Positions 35,782 to 43,133 of a stretch of 64,000 nucleotides of DNA are shown in pieces; the first letter of the stretch is position 1, and the number at the start of each line of letters is the position of its first letter. Both the position numbers and the translations under genes were made by a program. The DNA lies in contig CAJQTH010000008.1 in the NCBI GenBank assembly GCA_905618905.1, positions 21,051-85,050 on the forward strand, read 5' to 3'. Source of the stretch: an uncultured Candidatus Pelagibacter sp. Lineage in GTDB: Bacteria > Pseudomonadota > Alphaproteobacteria > Pelagibacterales > Pelagibacteraceae. Below the pieces are notes generated by a model that worked only from the letters and a program-made list of their open reading frames with translations, was not told the origin of the DNA and searched no databases.

Positions 35782-35866
35782 GCCCTCGTGGTGAAATTGG
35801 TAGACACAACGGACTTAAAATCCGTGCCTTTTTGGAGTGCCAGTTCGAGTCTGGCCGAGGGCACCA
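35782..35866 (+). tRNA. tRNA-Leu (UAA)
   Basis: An 85-base class II tRNA. The acceptor GCCCTCG pairs with CGAGGGC, the anticodon arm is ACGGA-CTTAAAA-TCCGT with anticodon TAA, the variable arm is long as expected for Leu, the T arm is GCCAG-TTCGAGT-CTGGC, and CCA is encoded. The nadK ATG begins only 4 bases after the CCA. Confidence 0.95.
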
Positions 35867-35870
35867 CTAA

Positions 35871-36650
35871 ATGAGAGATAAAGTATATTTAGTATTTGAT
35901 AAAACCAAGGCTTCCCTAAAGATTAAATCAATTCTAATTAAAAAAGTTAACGTTACATCTTTAAGAAAATCCAACATAATAATTGTTCTAGGTGGGGATG
36001 GTTTTATGCTTCAAACTTTAAAAAAATTACACAAATATAAAAAACCTTTTTATGGAATTAATTCTGGAAACTATGGTTTTTTGATGAATAAGTTTTCTAA
36101 TGAAAACATCATTAAAAATTTAAATATCTCCAACAGTATAAAAATTTATCCTCTACAAATGACTGTTACTAATAAAAATAACCAAACAAAAAAATCAATA
36201 GCTATTAATGAGGTGTCAATATTAAGACAAAGCAAGCAGGCATCATCAATTTCTATTACAGCTAATAAGAAAAATATTATTAAAAATCTAATCTCTGATG
36301 GCGTACTAGTTTCAACACCTGCGGGTAGTACGGCGTACAATTTATCAGCACATGGGCCAATTCTAAATTTAGATTCAAGAAAATTAGCAGTTACTCCTAT
36401 TAGCCCCTTTAGACCTAGAAGATGGAAGGGATCAGTAGTTAGTGATAAATCTAAAATTTTAATAAAAAATTTAGATGTAAATAAAAGACCTATTAGTGCT
36501 GTAGCAGATAATTTTGAAGTTAGAAATGCAAAGATAATTAAAATTCAAGCAAATAAGAAAATTAGCTTTGAACTATTGTATGATAAAAAAAACAGTCTTT
36601 ATAAAAAGATTAAGATCGAACAAGTTAGAGAAGAGACCTCAAATAATTAA
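35871..36650 (+). CDS. nadK: NAD kinase
   Basis: A 259-residue enzyme phosphorylating NAD+ to NADP+. The diagnostic GGDG motif is in IIVLGGDGFMLQTL. NSGNYGFLMNKF, AINEVSILR and LISDGVLVSTPAGSTAYNLSAHGP follow in family order. The length is at the short end for bacterial NadK. The start codon lies 4 bases after tRNA-Leu, so a mature mRNA released by tRNA 3' processing would be almost leaderless. Confidence 0.94.
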   Translation: MRDKVYLVFDKTKASLKIKSILIKKVNVTSLRKSNIIIVLGGDGFMLQTLKKLHKYKKPFYGINSGNYGFLMNKFSNENIIKNLNISNSIKIYPLQMTVTNKNNQTKKSIAINEVSILRQSKQASSISITANKKNIIKNLISDGVLVSTPAGSTAYNLSAHGPILNLDSRKLAVTPISPFRPRRWKGSVVSDKSKILIKNLDVNKRPISAVADNFEVRNAKIIKIQANKKISFELLYDKKNSLYKKIKIEQVREETSNN

Positions 36651-36707
36651 AAAAAATAATTAAAGAATTTTTTTTTACCCATCATTGTTCTTATTTTTTT
36701 TGAGCGA

Positions 36708-36753
36708 TGGTGCCCGAACGGATTTGAATCGTGGACCTATTGATTACAAATCA
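36708..36753 (-). pseudogene. Displaced 3'-half of tRNA-Thr (left att-like site)
   Basis: Read on the minus strand it matches the intact tRNA-Thr from the anticodon loop to the CCA end (compare 39205-39252), with a 2-base deletion and several substitutions. Similarity stops at the 14-bp core TTGATTACAAATCA. Acceptor and T-arm pairing are damaged and the 5' half is absent, so it cannot be a working tRNA. Confidence 0.8.
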
Positions 36754-36830
36754 GTAAGCTAACAAATTATCCCTTCATTAACTATTGATACTACTTACTT
36801 CTAGACTCCCGTCAAGTTGGTTAAAGATAT

Positions 36831-36850
36831 TTCACTTCAATTTCACTTCA
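36831..36850 (+). repeat. 20-bp direct repeat, left copy (possible recombinase arm site)
   Basis: TTCACTTCAATTTCACTTCA; it is itself two TTCACTTCA units 11 bases apart, about one helical turn. It matches 39085-39104 at 19 of 20 bases and lies 77 bases inside the tRNA fragment. Confidence 0.7.
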
Positions 36851-36884
36851 CTTGATTATTTATTATGCTAGATATTGACTAATT

Positions 36885-39071
36885 ATGAAAAGATTAATAT
36901 TTGCGTTAGTTCTTAATATCTTTACAAATTTTAATTACGTTACAGCCGAAACTATAACGATGCCGTCAAGTTTGACAGCTGATACCACTGCTTTTGTTTT
37001 ATTATCTTCTTCAGGAACAACACCAAGTATCAGTGGATATACGGCAACAGATTTATTAGCAACTATTGTTGCATCAGCTGGAACTTTAATTGTTACAACT
37101 ACCACAGGTTTGGAACAAGCTTCTGGGTATTGTGATTATACTGCAGATAATTCCGGTGAACCTACTAATTGCAAATTAGAAGCTAGTGATCATCCTGAAA
37201 TAGGATTTATAGGAACTCAGGCTGAAATAAATGCTGCTCTAGCTACTTTATCTTTTAAAGGTGATGGATCTACTGGATCACCAACCGTTACACTTTCGAT
37301 AACACCTGCTGGTAATAATTATAATTCAGCAAATGGTCATTATTATAAAATAGTTAACGATGATGAGATTTCTTTTACAGATTCAATAGCAGCAGCTGAA
37401 GGATCTACATATAATGGATTATCTGGTTATCTTGTTAGTATAACTTCAGAAGCAGAAAATGATTTTTTAAATGCAAAAGTGAATCAAAATGCTTGGATTG
37501 GAGGTTCTGACAAAGCCTCATTAACTTCAAACTCTCATTCAGTAACTGAAGGAACTTGGGAATGGATATCAGGTCCTGACAACGGAAAAACTTTTTTTTG
37601 TCAAGTAGCAATTAGCGGTAAAGCTAATGCTGCAGATAGTGATTGTACAGTAGCTACTGGTTACTCTTATAATAATTGGAGAAATGCCGAACCCAACGAT
37701 CACAGCAGCAATACAACTGGAGAAGAAGATTGTGCGCACATGAGAAGTGATGGAGAGTGGAATGATTTTCCATGTAATTCAACAAGTGTAGATTATTACA
37801 TTATTGAATATGGAGGAACTGCAGGTGAAACAGCAACAACTTTTGGATTAACAATATTAACAATAGAATCTTTAGAAGCAAGCGGAAGTACGCACCAAGC
37901 ATTTAATGACAAACAATTATCTGGAATAGTGGAAGCTCAAACTGAGAGCATGAAAAGACATATGTTTAATTCGACTAATTCTATTATGGATCGAATGGAA
38001 CAGTTCAGAAGAACCGGAGATAACAAAGGTTTACAGTTAAATGATTTTAGATTGTCACTCATTGATCAAGGAGTAGATAATCATACTCATGCCAAACTAG
38101 CAAAACATTATCTACAAAAATACTCTAAAGAAGTTTCTAATAAAAAAGGATTTAATCTTACAGAGAAAAATATAGAAAAATTTATTACTGAACTACCACT
38201 TTCAAAATATATGAAACAAGAATTTGGTTTAAAGCCTAAAAAATGGGTTATGTGGAGTGCAGGCTCAATATCTCAAGGAGGTCTTAACTTTAGTGTTGGT
38301 CAATTAGGTAGAAAAAATAAATCTAATGGATTTACAGTTGGCGCAGATTTAGACTTGAGTGATAATTCCTTATTAGGGTTTGCTTTAAGGGATGAAACTG
38401 AAGATGTAGAGGTTAGTACAAATGGAACTAAGTATAAATCTGATAATTCAACATTATCATTTTATAACACTTGGAGAGCTAATGATGAAAACTATGTAGA
38501 TACTTTCATAGGATTTGGGAAAACAAAACAAGCAACTACAAGAATTGTTGATGTTACAAATAAGACTAAAGTTACGGGTGAATTGAAAAGTAAACAAGCT
38601 TTTGGTGCAATTAAGTATAATTTCAAAAAAAATTATAAATTAGTTAATCTTAACAATTATTCCATAGTAAATTTTGGTTATAGCATGTTTGACTCTTATT
38701 CAGAAAAAGGTGACAGTAATTTAAAATTAAAATTTGATGATCGTGATCTAAAATCTTATTCTCTTTCTATAGGATCTTTAATAGAGTCTAAAATAGATTT
38801 GAAAAATTCAAAATTAATTCCATATTTAAGAATTGATATAACAGAAGATCTGACTGAAGATTCTAATTTAAAAGCAAATTATATCTCAAGCCCCTCTAAT
38901 CAATATAGCAAAAGTATTAGTAAACATTTCTCAACTATTATTCGGGCAGAGACTGGATTTGATTGGAATTTTAGAAATGATTGGAATATATCATCCACTT
39001 TAGAAAGAATTGATAAAAATGGTTTAGGACATCAAAATAGTTTAAAATTTAATGCAAATAAATCTTTTTAG
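36885..39071 (+). CDS. Secreted C-type-lectin-domain protein with autotransporter-like C-terminus
   Basis: This 728-residue protein has a signal peptide (about 1-21, cleavage near VTA-ET) and a Ser/Thr-rich region (22-145). A C-type lectin domain follows (about 150-310), with WIGG at 204-207, the sugar-binding EPN at 269-271 and the EWND calcium motif at 291-294; cysteines at 239, 254, 283 and 297 are placed for domain disulfides. The C-terminal ~270 residues alternate polar and hydrophobic residues as in an outer-membrane beta-barrel and end in Phe, the usual Bam signal. The likely role is a surface adhesin or receptor for mannose-type glycans; ligand preference from EPN is by analogy with animal lectins. 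It is the only gene in element A. Confidence 0.75.
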   Translation: MKRLIFALVLNIFTNFNYVTAETITMPSSLTADTTAFVLLSSSGTTPSISGYTATDLLATIVASAGTLIVTTTTGLEQASGYCDYTADNSGEPTNCKLEASDHPEIGFIGTQAEINAALATLSFKGDGSTGSPTVTLSITPAGNNYNSANGHYYKIVNDDEISFTDSIAAAEGSTYNGLSGYLVSITSEAENDFLNAKVNQNAWIGGSDKASLTSNSHSVTEGTWEWISGPDNGKTFFCQVAISGKANAADSDCTVATGYSYNNWRNAEPNDHSSNTTGEEDCAHMRSDGEWNDFPCNSTSVDYYIIEYGGTAGETATTFGLTILTIESLEASGSTHQAFNDKQLSGIVEAQTESMKRHMFNSTNSIMDRMEQFRRTGDNKGLQLNDFRLSLIDQGVDNHTHAKLAKHYLQKYSKEVSNKKGFNLTEKNIEKFITELPLSKYMKQEFGLKPKKWVMWSAGSISQGGLNFSVGQLGRKNKSNGFTVGADLDLSDNSLLGFALRDETEDVEVSTNGTKYKSDNSTLSFYNTWRANDENYVDTFIGFGKTKQATTRIVDVTNKTKVTGELKSKQAFGAIKYNFKKNYKLVNLNNYSIVNFGYSMFDSYSEKGDSNLKLKFDDRDLKSYSLSIGSLIESKIDLKNSKLIPYLRIDITEDLTEDSNLKANYISSPSNQYSKSISKHFSTIIRAETGFDWNFRNDWNISSTLERIDKNGLGHQNSLKFNANKSF

Positions 39072-39084
39072 ATAAAAAAAAATT

Positions 39085-39104
39085 TTCACTTCAATATCAC
39101 TTCA
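39085..39104 (+). repeat. 20-bp direct repeat, right copy (possible recombinase arm site)
   Basis: TTCACTTCAATATCACTTCA, one mismatch from 36831-36850, same orientation. It lies 13 bases after the lectin gene stop and 100 bases inside the tRNA-Thr. Confidence 0.7.
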
Positions 39105-39204
39105 ATGAGTTCTACTTTCTTCCTTTTTATAGTCTTTGTTCTGGTATTTTTTCCTACAGTTTTTTTTCCAAAGATTCAAAAAGTGAAATAAGTAAAGGAT
39201 TGTG

Positions 39205-39280
39205 TGGTGCCCCCGCACGGAGTCGAACCGCGGACCTATTGATTACAAATCAATTGCTCTACCAGCTGAGCTACAAGGGC
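39205..39280 (-). tRNA. tRNA-Thr (UGU), intact
   Basis: Read on the minus strand: acceptor GCCCTTG pairs with CGGGGGC using two G-U pairs, the D arm is GCTC-AGCTGGTA-GAGC, the anticodon arm ATTGA-TTTGTAA-TCAAT has anticodon TGT, and the T arm is CGCGG-TTCGACT-CCGTG. A discriminator A and encoded CCA follow. It is flanked on both sides by partial copies of itself. The remaining gene-free bases here (39105-39204 and 39281-39413) show no gene. Confidence 0.95.
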
Positions 39281-39413
39281 ATAACATTTATCAACAATTA
39301 GTGGGTTATATATTAATTATAATTTCTAGCACTCTTTTTTTTATTAAAAAACCTAAGTAAAAACAATAAATTATAGAATATTGCATAGTATTTGTTATAA
39401 GAAAAAATTTTAT

Positions 39414-40142
39414 ATGAAAAACAAAATTAAAAAATTTTTAAATATTTTAAAAGTAGCCTTGATCGGTGTTAGGCATAACCTGATACCGGTACCAAGAAAG
39501 CCTGAGAAGAAAATTACACCCTACACAATGTTTCGAGATGAACAGCTATCTAATTGTTATGAACACTTTAAGAAATATTTCAAATCTTCAATATTCATAA
39601 GCACAACTAGACTATTAAGAGAATACGCTATTAAAGAATCATTAGTAAATGATAAAAATTGTGAAAAATTTTCCCTTGAATTTGGAGTTCATAAAGGTGA
39701 GTCAGTTAATTTTTTTTCAAAACATGTCCAGCACATTTACGGTTTTGATTCTTTTGAAGGCTTGAAAGAAGATTGGCATGGGACATTAGATTTACAAAAA
39801 GGAAGTTTTGACACGGGCAGCATGATGCCCAAAACAAATTCGAATGTAACTCTTATAAAAGGATGGGTTCAGGATACAGTTGAAAAATTCCTAGATGAGA
39901 AGAAACCGAAAATTAACTTTGTACATATGGACCTAGACACATACGATTCATCTAAATATGTGCTTGAAAGAATAAAGCCATATTTAGTAAAAGATTCTAT
40001 TATAGTTTTTGATGAACTTTATAATTATCCAGGGTGGGATGTTGGTGAATATAAAGCGCTAACAGAGGTATTTAATGAAAATGAGTATAAATATTTAGCA
40101 TTTGCGGATGAAGGAACAGCATGTGCAATAAAAATAGTTTAG
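39414..40142 (+). CDS. TylF/Methyltransf_24-type SAM methyltransferase
   Basis: A 242-residue protein starting at MKNKIKKFLN; an upstream in-frame start is less likely. Motif I is SLEFGVHKGESVNFFS, the adenosine acidic residue follows in IYGFDSFEGL, and the metal/catalytic Asp cluster is VHMDLDTYDSSK with IVFDELYNYPGWDVGEYKA, the pattern of the TylF (macrocin O-methyltransferase) family that methylates sugar hydroxyls. A role in surface-sugar O-methylation is likely but the substrate is unknown. It sits alone between tRNA-Thr copies, as typical genomic-island cargo. Confidence 0.75.
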   Translation: MKNKIKKFLNILKVALIGVRHNLIPVPRKPEKKITPYTMFRDEQLSNCYEHFKKYFKSSIFISTTRLLREYAIKESLVNDKNCEKFSLEFGVHKGESVNFFSKHVQHIYGFDSFEGLKEDWHGTLDLQKGSFDTGSMMPKTNSNVTLIKGWVQDTVEKFLDEKKPKINFVHMDLDTYDSSKYVLERIKPYLVKDSIIVFDELYNYPGWDVGEYKALTEVFNENEYKYLAFADEGTACAIKIV

Positions 40143-40259
40143 TTTTTTAAAACACCAATTGGTAACATTAAGTACAAATATCTTAACTAAAATTAAGCTT
40201 CATTACTAGGGTTCACCAAACACAGAGTTAATGCAGTTAGAATATTTTTATATATTAAA

Positions 40260-40475
40260 ATGCAAGAGGGGAAGTTTGTTTCAAGTGGAGAATTAAAACC
40301 AAAAACTCACACTTGGATTGCACTTGATAATAAGAATACAGAAGCAATGGTAGGGCTTCACAAATCTCATAAGTGGGACAAGTTAAGAACCTTGCAGCAG
40401 CAAGGATTAATAGAATTAAAAACTTGTAAAGGTAAGGCTCCCAGATCCAAGATTATTGTGCAAAGTTCGCACTAA
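40260..40475 (+). CDS. Hypothetical 71-residue protein
   Basis: A small, basic, soluble ORF (MQEGKFVSSGELKPKTHTW). Its middle KWDKLRTLQQQGLIELK looks helical, and its end is GKAPRSKIIVQSSH. I recognise no family. It lies in element B, 117 bases after the methyltransferase and followed by a short stem TTTAGG/CCTAAA (40478-40498). It could be a fragment of a larger DNA-binding or phage-type protein, but there is no firm evidence. Confidence 0.4.
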   Translation: MQEGKFVSSGELKPKTHTWIALDNKNTEAMVGLHKSHKWDKLRTLQQQGLIELKTCKGKAPRSKIIVQSSH

Positions 40476-40571
40476 ATTTTAGGATTACACTACCTAAACA
40501 AATTGTTAAGAATTCACCGTAACATTTGTTTTAGCAGCAGCTGGAATACAAGGTAACTGCGACATGCAGAT

Positions 40572-40589
40572 TGTTAGCAGATGTTAGCA
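40572..40589 (+). repeat. Tandem octamer TGTTAGCA
   Basis: Two exact TGTTAGCA units 10 bases apart, about 45 bases inside the tRNA-Thr 5' fragment. The position resembles that of the 20-bp repeats in element A; the sequence differs. Confidence 0.5.
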
Positions 40590-40633
40590 ACTAAATTAAT
40601 AAAAACGTAATTGTTTAGTGATGTTTAGGTCGT

Positions 40634-40680
40634 TTGATTACAAATCAATTGCTCTACCAGCTGAGCTATAAGGGCATAAC
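40634..40680 (-). pseudogene. Displaced 5'-half of tRNA-Thr (right att-like site)
   Basis: Matches 39239-39285 at 46 of 47 bases, covering the tRNA 5' end, D arm and anticodon arm plus 5 upstream bases (ATAAC). Similarity ends just past the anticodon core; no T arm or acceptor 3' strand follows, so it is not a functional tRNA. Confidence 0.85.
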
Positions 40681-40708
40681 TAATTTCTATTCAGAAATCT
40701 TATACTAA

Positions 40709-41452
40709 TCAAGAATTTTTTTTCAAATAACTTAAATGATGAAACACAATCGCTGCACTATTTGAGATATTTAAGCTTTCTACATCTTTATTTATATCAA
40801 TCTTAACAAAAAAATCGGTGTACTTTCCAGTGTGTTCTCTCATACCAAAACCTTCAGATCCAAATAAAAGGACATTTTTTCCTTCCCATTTAATATCTGT
40901 AAAGTCTTTTTCTCCTCTTGCATCAAACCCATAAACCCAAAAATTCTTTTCTCTTAAATTTTTAAGTGTAGAATTTATATTTGATACCTCAAAAATGTTG
41001 ATATGTTCCATGCAACCACTTGCGGCTTTATACATAAGTTTACTATCAGATGGGAATTGTCTTTCTTTAACTATTAATCCATCTATATGAAATGAAGAAG
41101 CACTCCTAATTAATGATCCAATATTTCTTGGGTCGGTCACTTCATCAATGCAAACAAATGTTAATTTATTTTTACCTTTTATAAATTCTTTTAAGTCGGG
41201 TTGATCAATATTTTCCACTTCCGCAATGTAACCGCCGTGCATAATTTGATCTTTAGAAGTGTACTTATCTAATTCTTTTTTTGATTTAAAATAAACCTTA
41301 ACGTCCTCAAGAACATTTTTCTTTGGGTTTTTTCTATGAATATTTTTTTTACTTTCCTCTGTTAAAAAAACTTTTAAAACTTTTCTTTTTGGGTTTCTTA
41401 AAGCCTCAATAACAGCATGTTGACCAACGATTAAAAAAGATGATTTATTCAT
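40709..41452 (-). CDS. rlmB: 23S rRNA (guanosine-2251-2'-O)-methyltransferase
   Basis: A 247-residue TrmH-family SPOUT enzyme. The N-terminal substrate-binding part begins VGQHAVIEALRNPKRKVL. The knot motifs follow: DEVTDPRNIGSLIRSA (motif 1), LLFGSEGFGMRE (motif 2) and INKDVESLNISNSAAIVFHHL (motif 3). This order and the N-terminal domain fit RlmB, which methylates G2251 in the peptidyltransferase P loop. A close TrmH paralogue cannot be fully excluded. It is divergent from the tRNA-Tyr cluster. Confidence 0.88.
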   Translation of the reverse strand: MNKSSFLIVGQHAVIEALRNPKRKVLKVFLTEESKKNIHRKNPKKNVLEDVKVYFKSKKELDKYTSKDQIMHGGYIAEVENIDQPDLKEFIKGKNKLTFVCIDEVTDPRNIGSLIRSASSFHIDGLIVKERQFPSDSKLMYKAASGCMEHINIFEVSNINSTLKNLREKNFWVYGFDARGEKDFTDIKWEGKNVLLFGSEGFGMREHTGKYTDFFVKIDINKDVESLNISNSAAIVFHHLSYLKKNS

Positions 41453-41505
41453 AAATTATCATTGTTTTATACGTATTTTTCCCCATTTTCACAGTAAATC
41501 TCGTG

Positions 41506-41533
41506 TTGCAATTGCATAATAAAAATATATAAA
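41506..41533 (+). promoter_or_regulatory. Candidate promoter for tRNA-Tyr, tRNA-Gly and tuf
   Basis: TTGCAA at 41506-41511, a 16-base spacer, and TATAAA at 41528-41533, about 50 bases before tRNA-Tyr. No other promoter-like pair is evident before tuf. Confidence 0.45.
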
Positions 41534-41582
41534 ACGCATGTTGTTTGAAGCTTTATTAAACAAGGGGACACTTCCCCAAAAA

Positions 41583-41668
41583 GGAGGGGTTCCAGAGCGG
41601 TCAAATGGGGCGGGCTGTAAACCCGTTGACTTCGGTCTTCGAAAGTTCGAATCTTTCCCCCTCCACCA
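41583..41668 (+). tRNA. tRNA-Tyr (GUA)
   Basis: An 86-base class II tRNA. The acceptor GGAGGGG pairs with CCCCTCC, the anticodon loop CTGTAAA gives anticodon GTA, a long variable arm is present, and CCA is encoded. It is the first gene of the trnY-trnG-tuf-trnW-secE arrangement. Confidence 0.95.
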
Positions 41669-41714
41669 CTCAATAAAATTTTTTATGACAATGGAGTGTT
41701 ATTCTTGATGTTGT

Positions 41715-41788
41715 GCGGGTGTAGTTCAATGGTAGAACGCTAGCCTTCCAAGCTGGATGTAAGAGTTCGATTCTCTTTACCCGCTCCA
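41715..41788 (+). tRNA. tRNA-Gly (UCC)
   Basis: A 74-base tRNA. The acceptor GCGGGTG pairs with TACCCGC (one G-U), the D arm is GTTC...GAAC, the anticodon loop CTTCCAA has anticodon TCC, the T loop is TTCGATT, and CCA is encoded after discriminator T. It lies 46 bases before tuf. Confidence 0.95.
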
Positions 41789-41834
41789 AGAAGAAAAGAA
41801 ATTATTAATAAAACTAAACTGAGGTAAAAAAGTA

Positions 41835-43031
41835 ATGTCAAAAGAAAAGTTCGTAAGAAATAAACCACACTGTAACATTGGTACAATTGGTCATGTCGAC
41901 CATGGTAAGACAACATTAACTGCAGCGATCACAAAAGTGTTATCTGAAACAGCTGGTTCAACTGCAACTTTTACAGCGTACGATCAAATTGATAAAGCCC
42001 CTGAAGAAAAAGAAAGAGGAATTACAATTTCGACTGCTCACGTTGAATATGAAACTGACAAGAGACATTATGCACACGTAGATTGCCCAGGTCACGCTGA
42101 CTATGTAAAAAATATGATTACAGGTGCAGCTCAAATGGATGGAGCAATTTTAGTAGTTAATGCTGCTGATGGCCCTATGCCTCAAACTAGAGAACACATT
42201 CTTTTAGGAAGACAAGTTGGAATTCCTTCAATTGTTGTTTACTTGAATAAAGTTGATCAAGTAGATGATAAAGATATGATTGAACTTGTAGAAGAAGAAA
42301 TTAGAGAACTTTTAACTTCTTATAAATATCCTGGTGAAACAACTCCAATTACTAAAGGTTCCGCTTTAGCAGCTGTTGAAGGTAGAGATGATGAAATTGG
42401 AAAGAATTCAATTATAGAATTAATGAAAACTGTTGATGAATTCATTCCTCAACCAACTAGAGATGTTGATAAACCTTTCCTAATGCCTGTTGAGGATGTT
42501 TTCTCAATTTCAGGTCGAGGAACTGTTGCAACTGGTAGAATTGAATCTGGTGTTATTAAAACTGGTGAAGAAGTTGAAATCGTTGGTGTTACTGAAACTA
42601 AAAAATCAGTTTGTACTGGTGTTGAAATGTTCAGAAAACTTTTAGATTCTGGTGAAGCAGGTGATAACGTTGGTATTCTATTAAGAGGTGTTGAGCGAGA
42701 TGATATTCAAAGAGGACAAGTTCTTTGTAAAACTGGTTCAATTACCCCACATACTAAATTTGAAGCTCAGGCTTATGTACTTAAAAAAGATGAGGGTGGA
42801 AGACACACTCCTTTCTTTACTAAATACAGGCCTCAGTTTTACTTTAGAACAACTGACGTAACTGGAGAAGTTACATTACCAGCTGGAACTGAAATGGTTA
42901 TGCCTGGTGATGATGCTAAATTCACTGTTACTTTAATTACTCCAATTGCGATGAGCGAAAAATTAAACTTTGCAATTCGTGAAGGTGGTAGAACAGTTGG
43001 AGCTGGAGTAGTAACTAAAATTATAGAGTAA
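41835..43031 (+). CDS. tuf: Elongation factor Tu
   Basis: A 398-residue GTPase that brings aminoacyl-tRNA to the ribosome. G motifs are GHVDHGKT (19-26), DCPGH and NKVDQVD. The switch I region [12 protein letters not shown] carries the expected Arg/Gly/Ile/Thr. Domains 2 and 3 are complete, ending in [11 protein letters not shown]. This is the only tuf in the window: the usual second site between fusA and rpsJ is empty. It lies among tRNA-Tyr, tRNA-Gly and tRNA-Trp, as in many bacteria with the trnT/Y-trnG-tuf-trnW cluster. Confidence 0.98.
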   Translation: MSKEKFVRNKPHCNIGTIGHVDHGKTTLTAAITKVLSETAGSTATFTAYDQIDKAPEEKERGITISTAHVEYETDKRHYAHVDCPGHADYVKNMITGAAQMDGAILVVNAADGPMPQTREHILLGRQVGIPSIVVYLNKVDQVDDKDMIELVEEEIRELLTSYKYPGETTPITKGSALAAVEGRDDEIGKNSIIELMKTVDEFIPQPTRDVDKPFLMPVEDVFSISGRGTVATGRIESGVIKTGEEVEIVGVTETKKSVCTGVEMFRKLLDSGEAGDNVGILLRGVERDDIQRGQVLCKTGSITPHTKFEAQAYVLKKDEGGRHTPFFTKYRPQFYFRTTDVTGEVTLPAGTEMVMPGDDAKFTVTLITPIAMSEKLNFAIREGGRTVGAGVVTKIIE

Positions 43032-43038
43032 ACTCTAT

Positions 43039-43114
43039 AGGAGTGTAGCTCAATTGGTAGAGTGCCGGTCTCCAAAACCGGAGGTTGAGGGTTCGATTCC
43101 CTCCGCTCCTGCCA
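43039..43114 (+). tRNA. tRNA-Trp (CCA)
   Basis: A 76-base tRNA. The acceptor AGGAGTG pairs with CGCTCCT (one T-G), the D arm is GCTC...GAGT, the anticodon loop CTCCAAA gives anticodon CCA, and the T arm is GAGGG-TTCGATT-CCCTC. Discriminator G and CCA are encoded. It lies 7 bases after tuf. Confidence 0.96.
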
Positions 43115-43133
43115 ATAAGCTTAACAGTATATT

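Larger units (their letters stand above)
36708..39280. mobile_element. Putative cargo-only integrative element in tRNA-Thr (element A)
   Basis: About 2.5 kb bounded on the right by an intact tRNA-Thr and on the left by a displaced tRNA 3' half, the layout left when a tyrosine-recombinase element enters a tRNA gene and restores it. Crossover core copies lie at 36740-36753 and 39239-39252. Imperfect 20-bp direct repeats sit inside both ends (36831-36850, 39085-39104), where integrase arm sites would be expected. The only gene is the lectin/autotransporter-like gene. No integrase gene is present, so movement would need an enzyme in trans, or this is a remnant. Mobility is inferred. Confidence 0.55.
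39239..40680. mobile_element. Putative second tRNA-Thr-associated element (element B)
   Basis: About 1.4 kb between the intact tRNA-Thr and a displaced copy of its 5' half, sharing the same 14-bp core (39239-39252 and 40634-40647). It contains a methyltransferase gene and a 71-residue ORF, but no recombinase. The copies agree at 46 of 47 bases, so this event appears younger than, or better preserved than, the left one. Interpretation as an integrated element is inferred from the repeat geometry. Confidence 0.45.

Noticed and set aside
36708-36780. A second working tRNA-Thr
   Set aside because: Only the 3' half matches; the D arm and acceptor pairing are missing and the T stem is damaged.
36651-40708. 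An intact prophage or an integrase gene at the tRNA-Thr locus
   Set aside because: No ORF here shows tyrosine-recombinase catalytic residues or phage structural features.
41467-41673. A 68-residue minus-strand ORF
   Set aside because: It covers tRNA-Tyr and its promoter region; no protein feature supports it.
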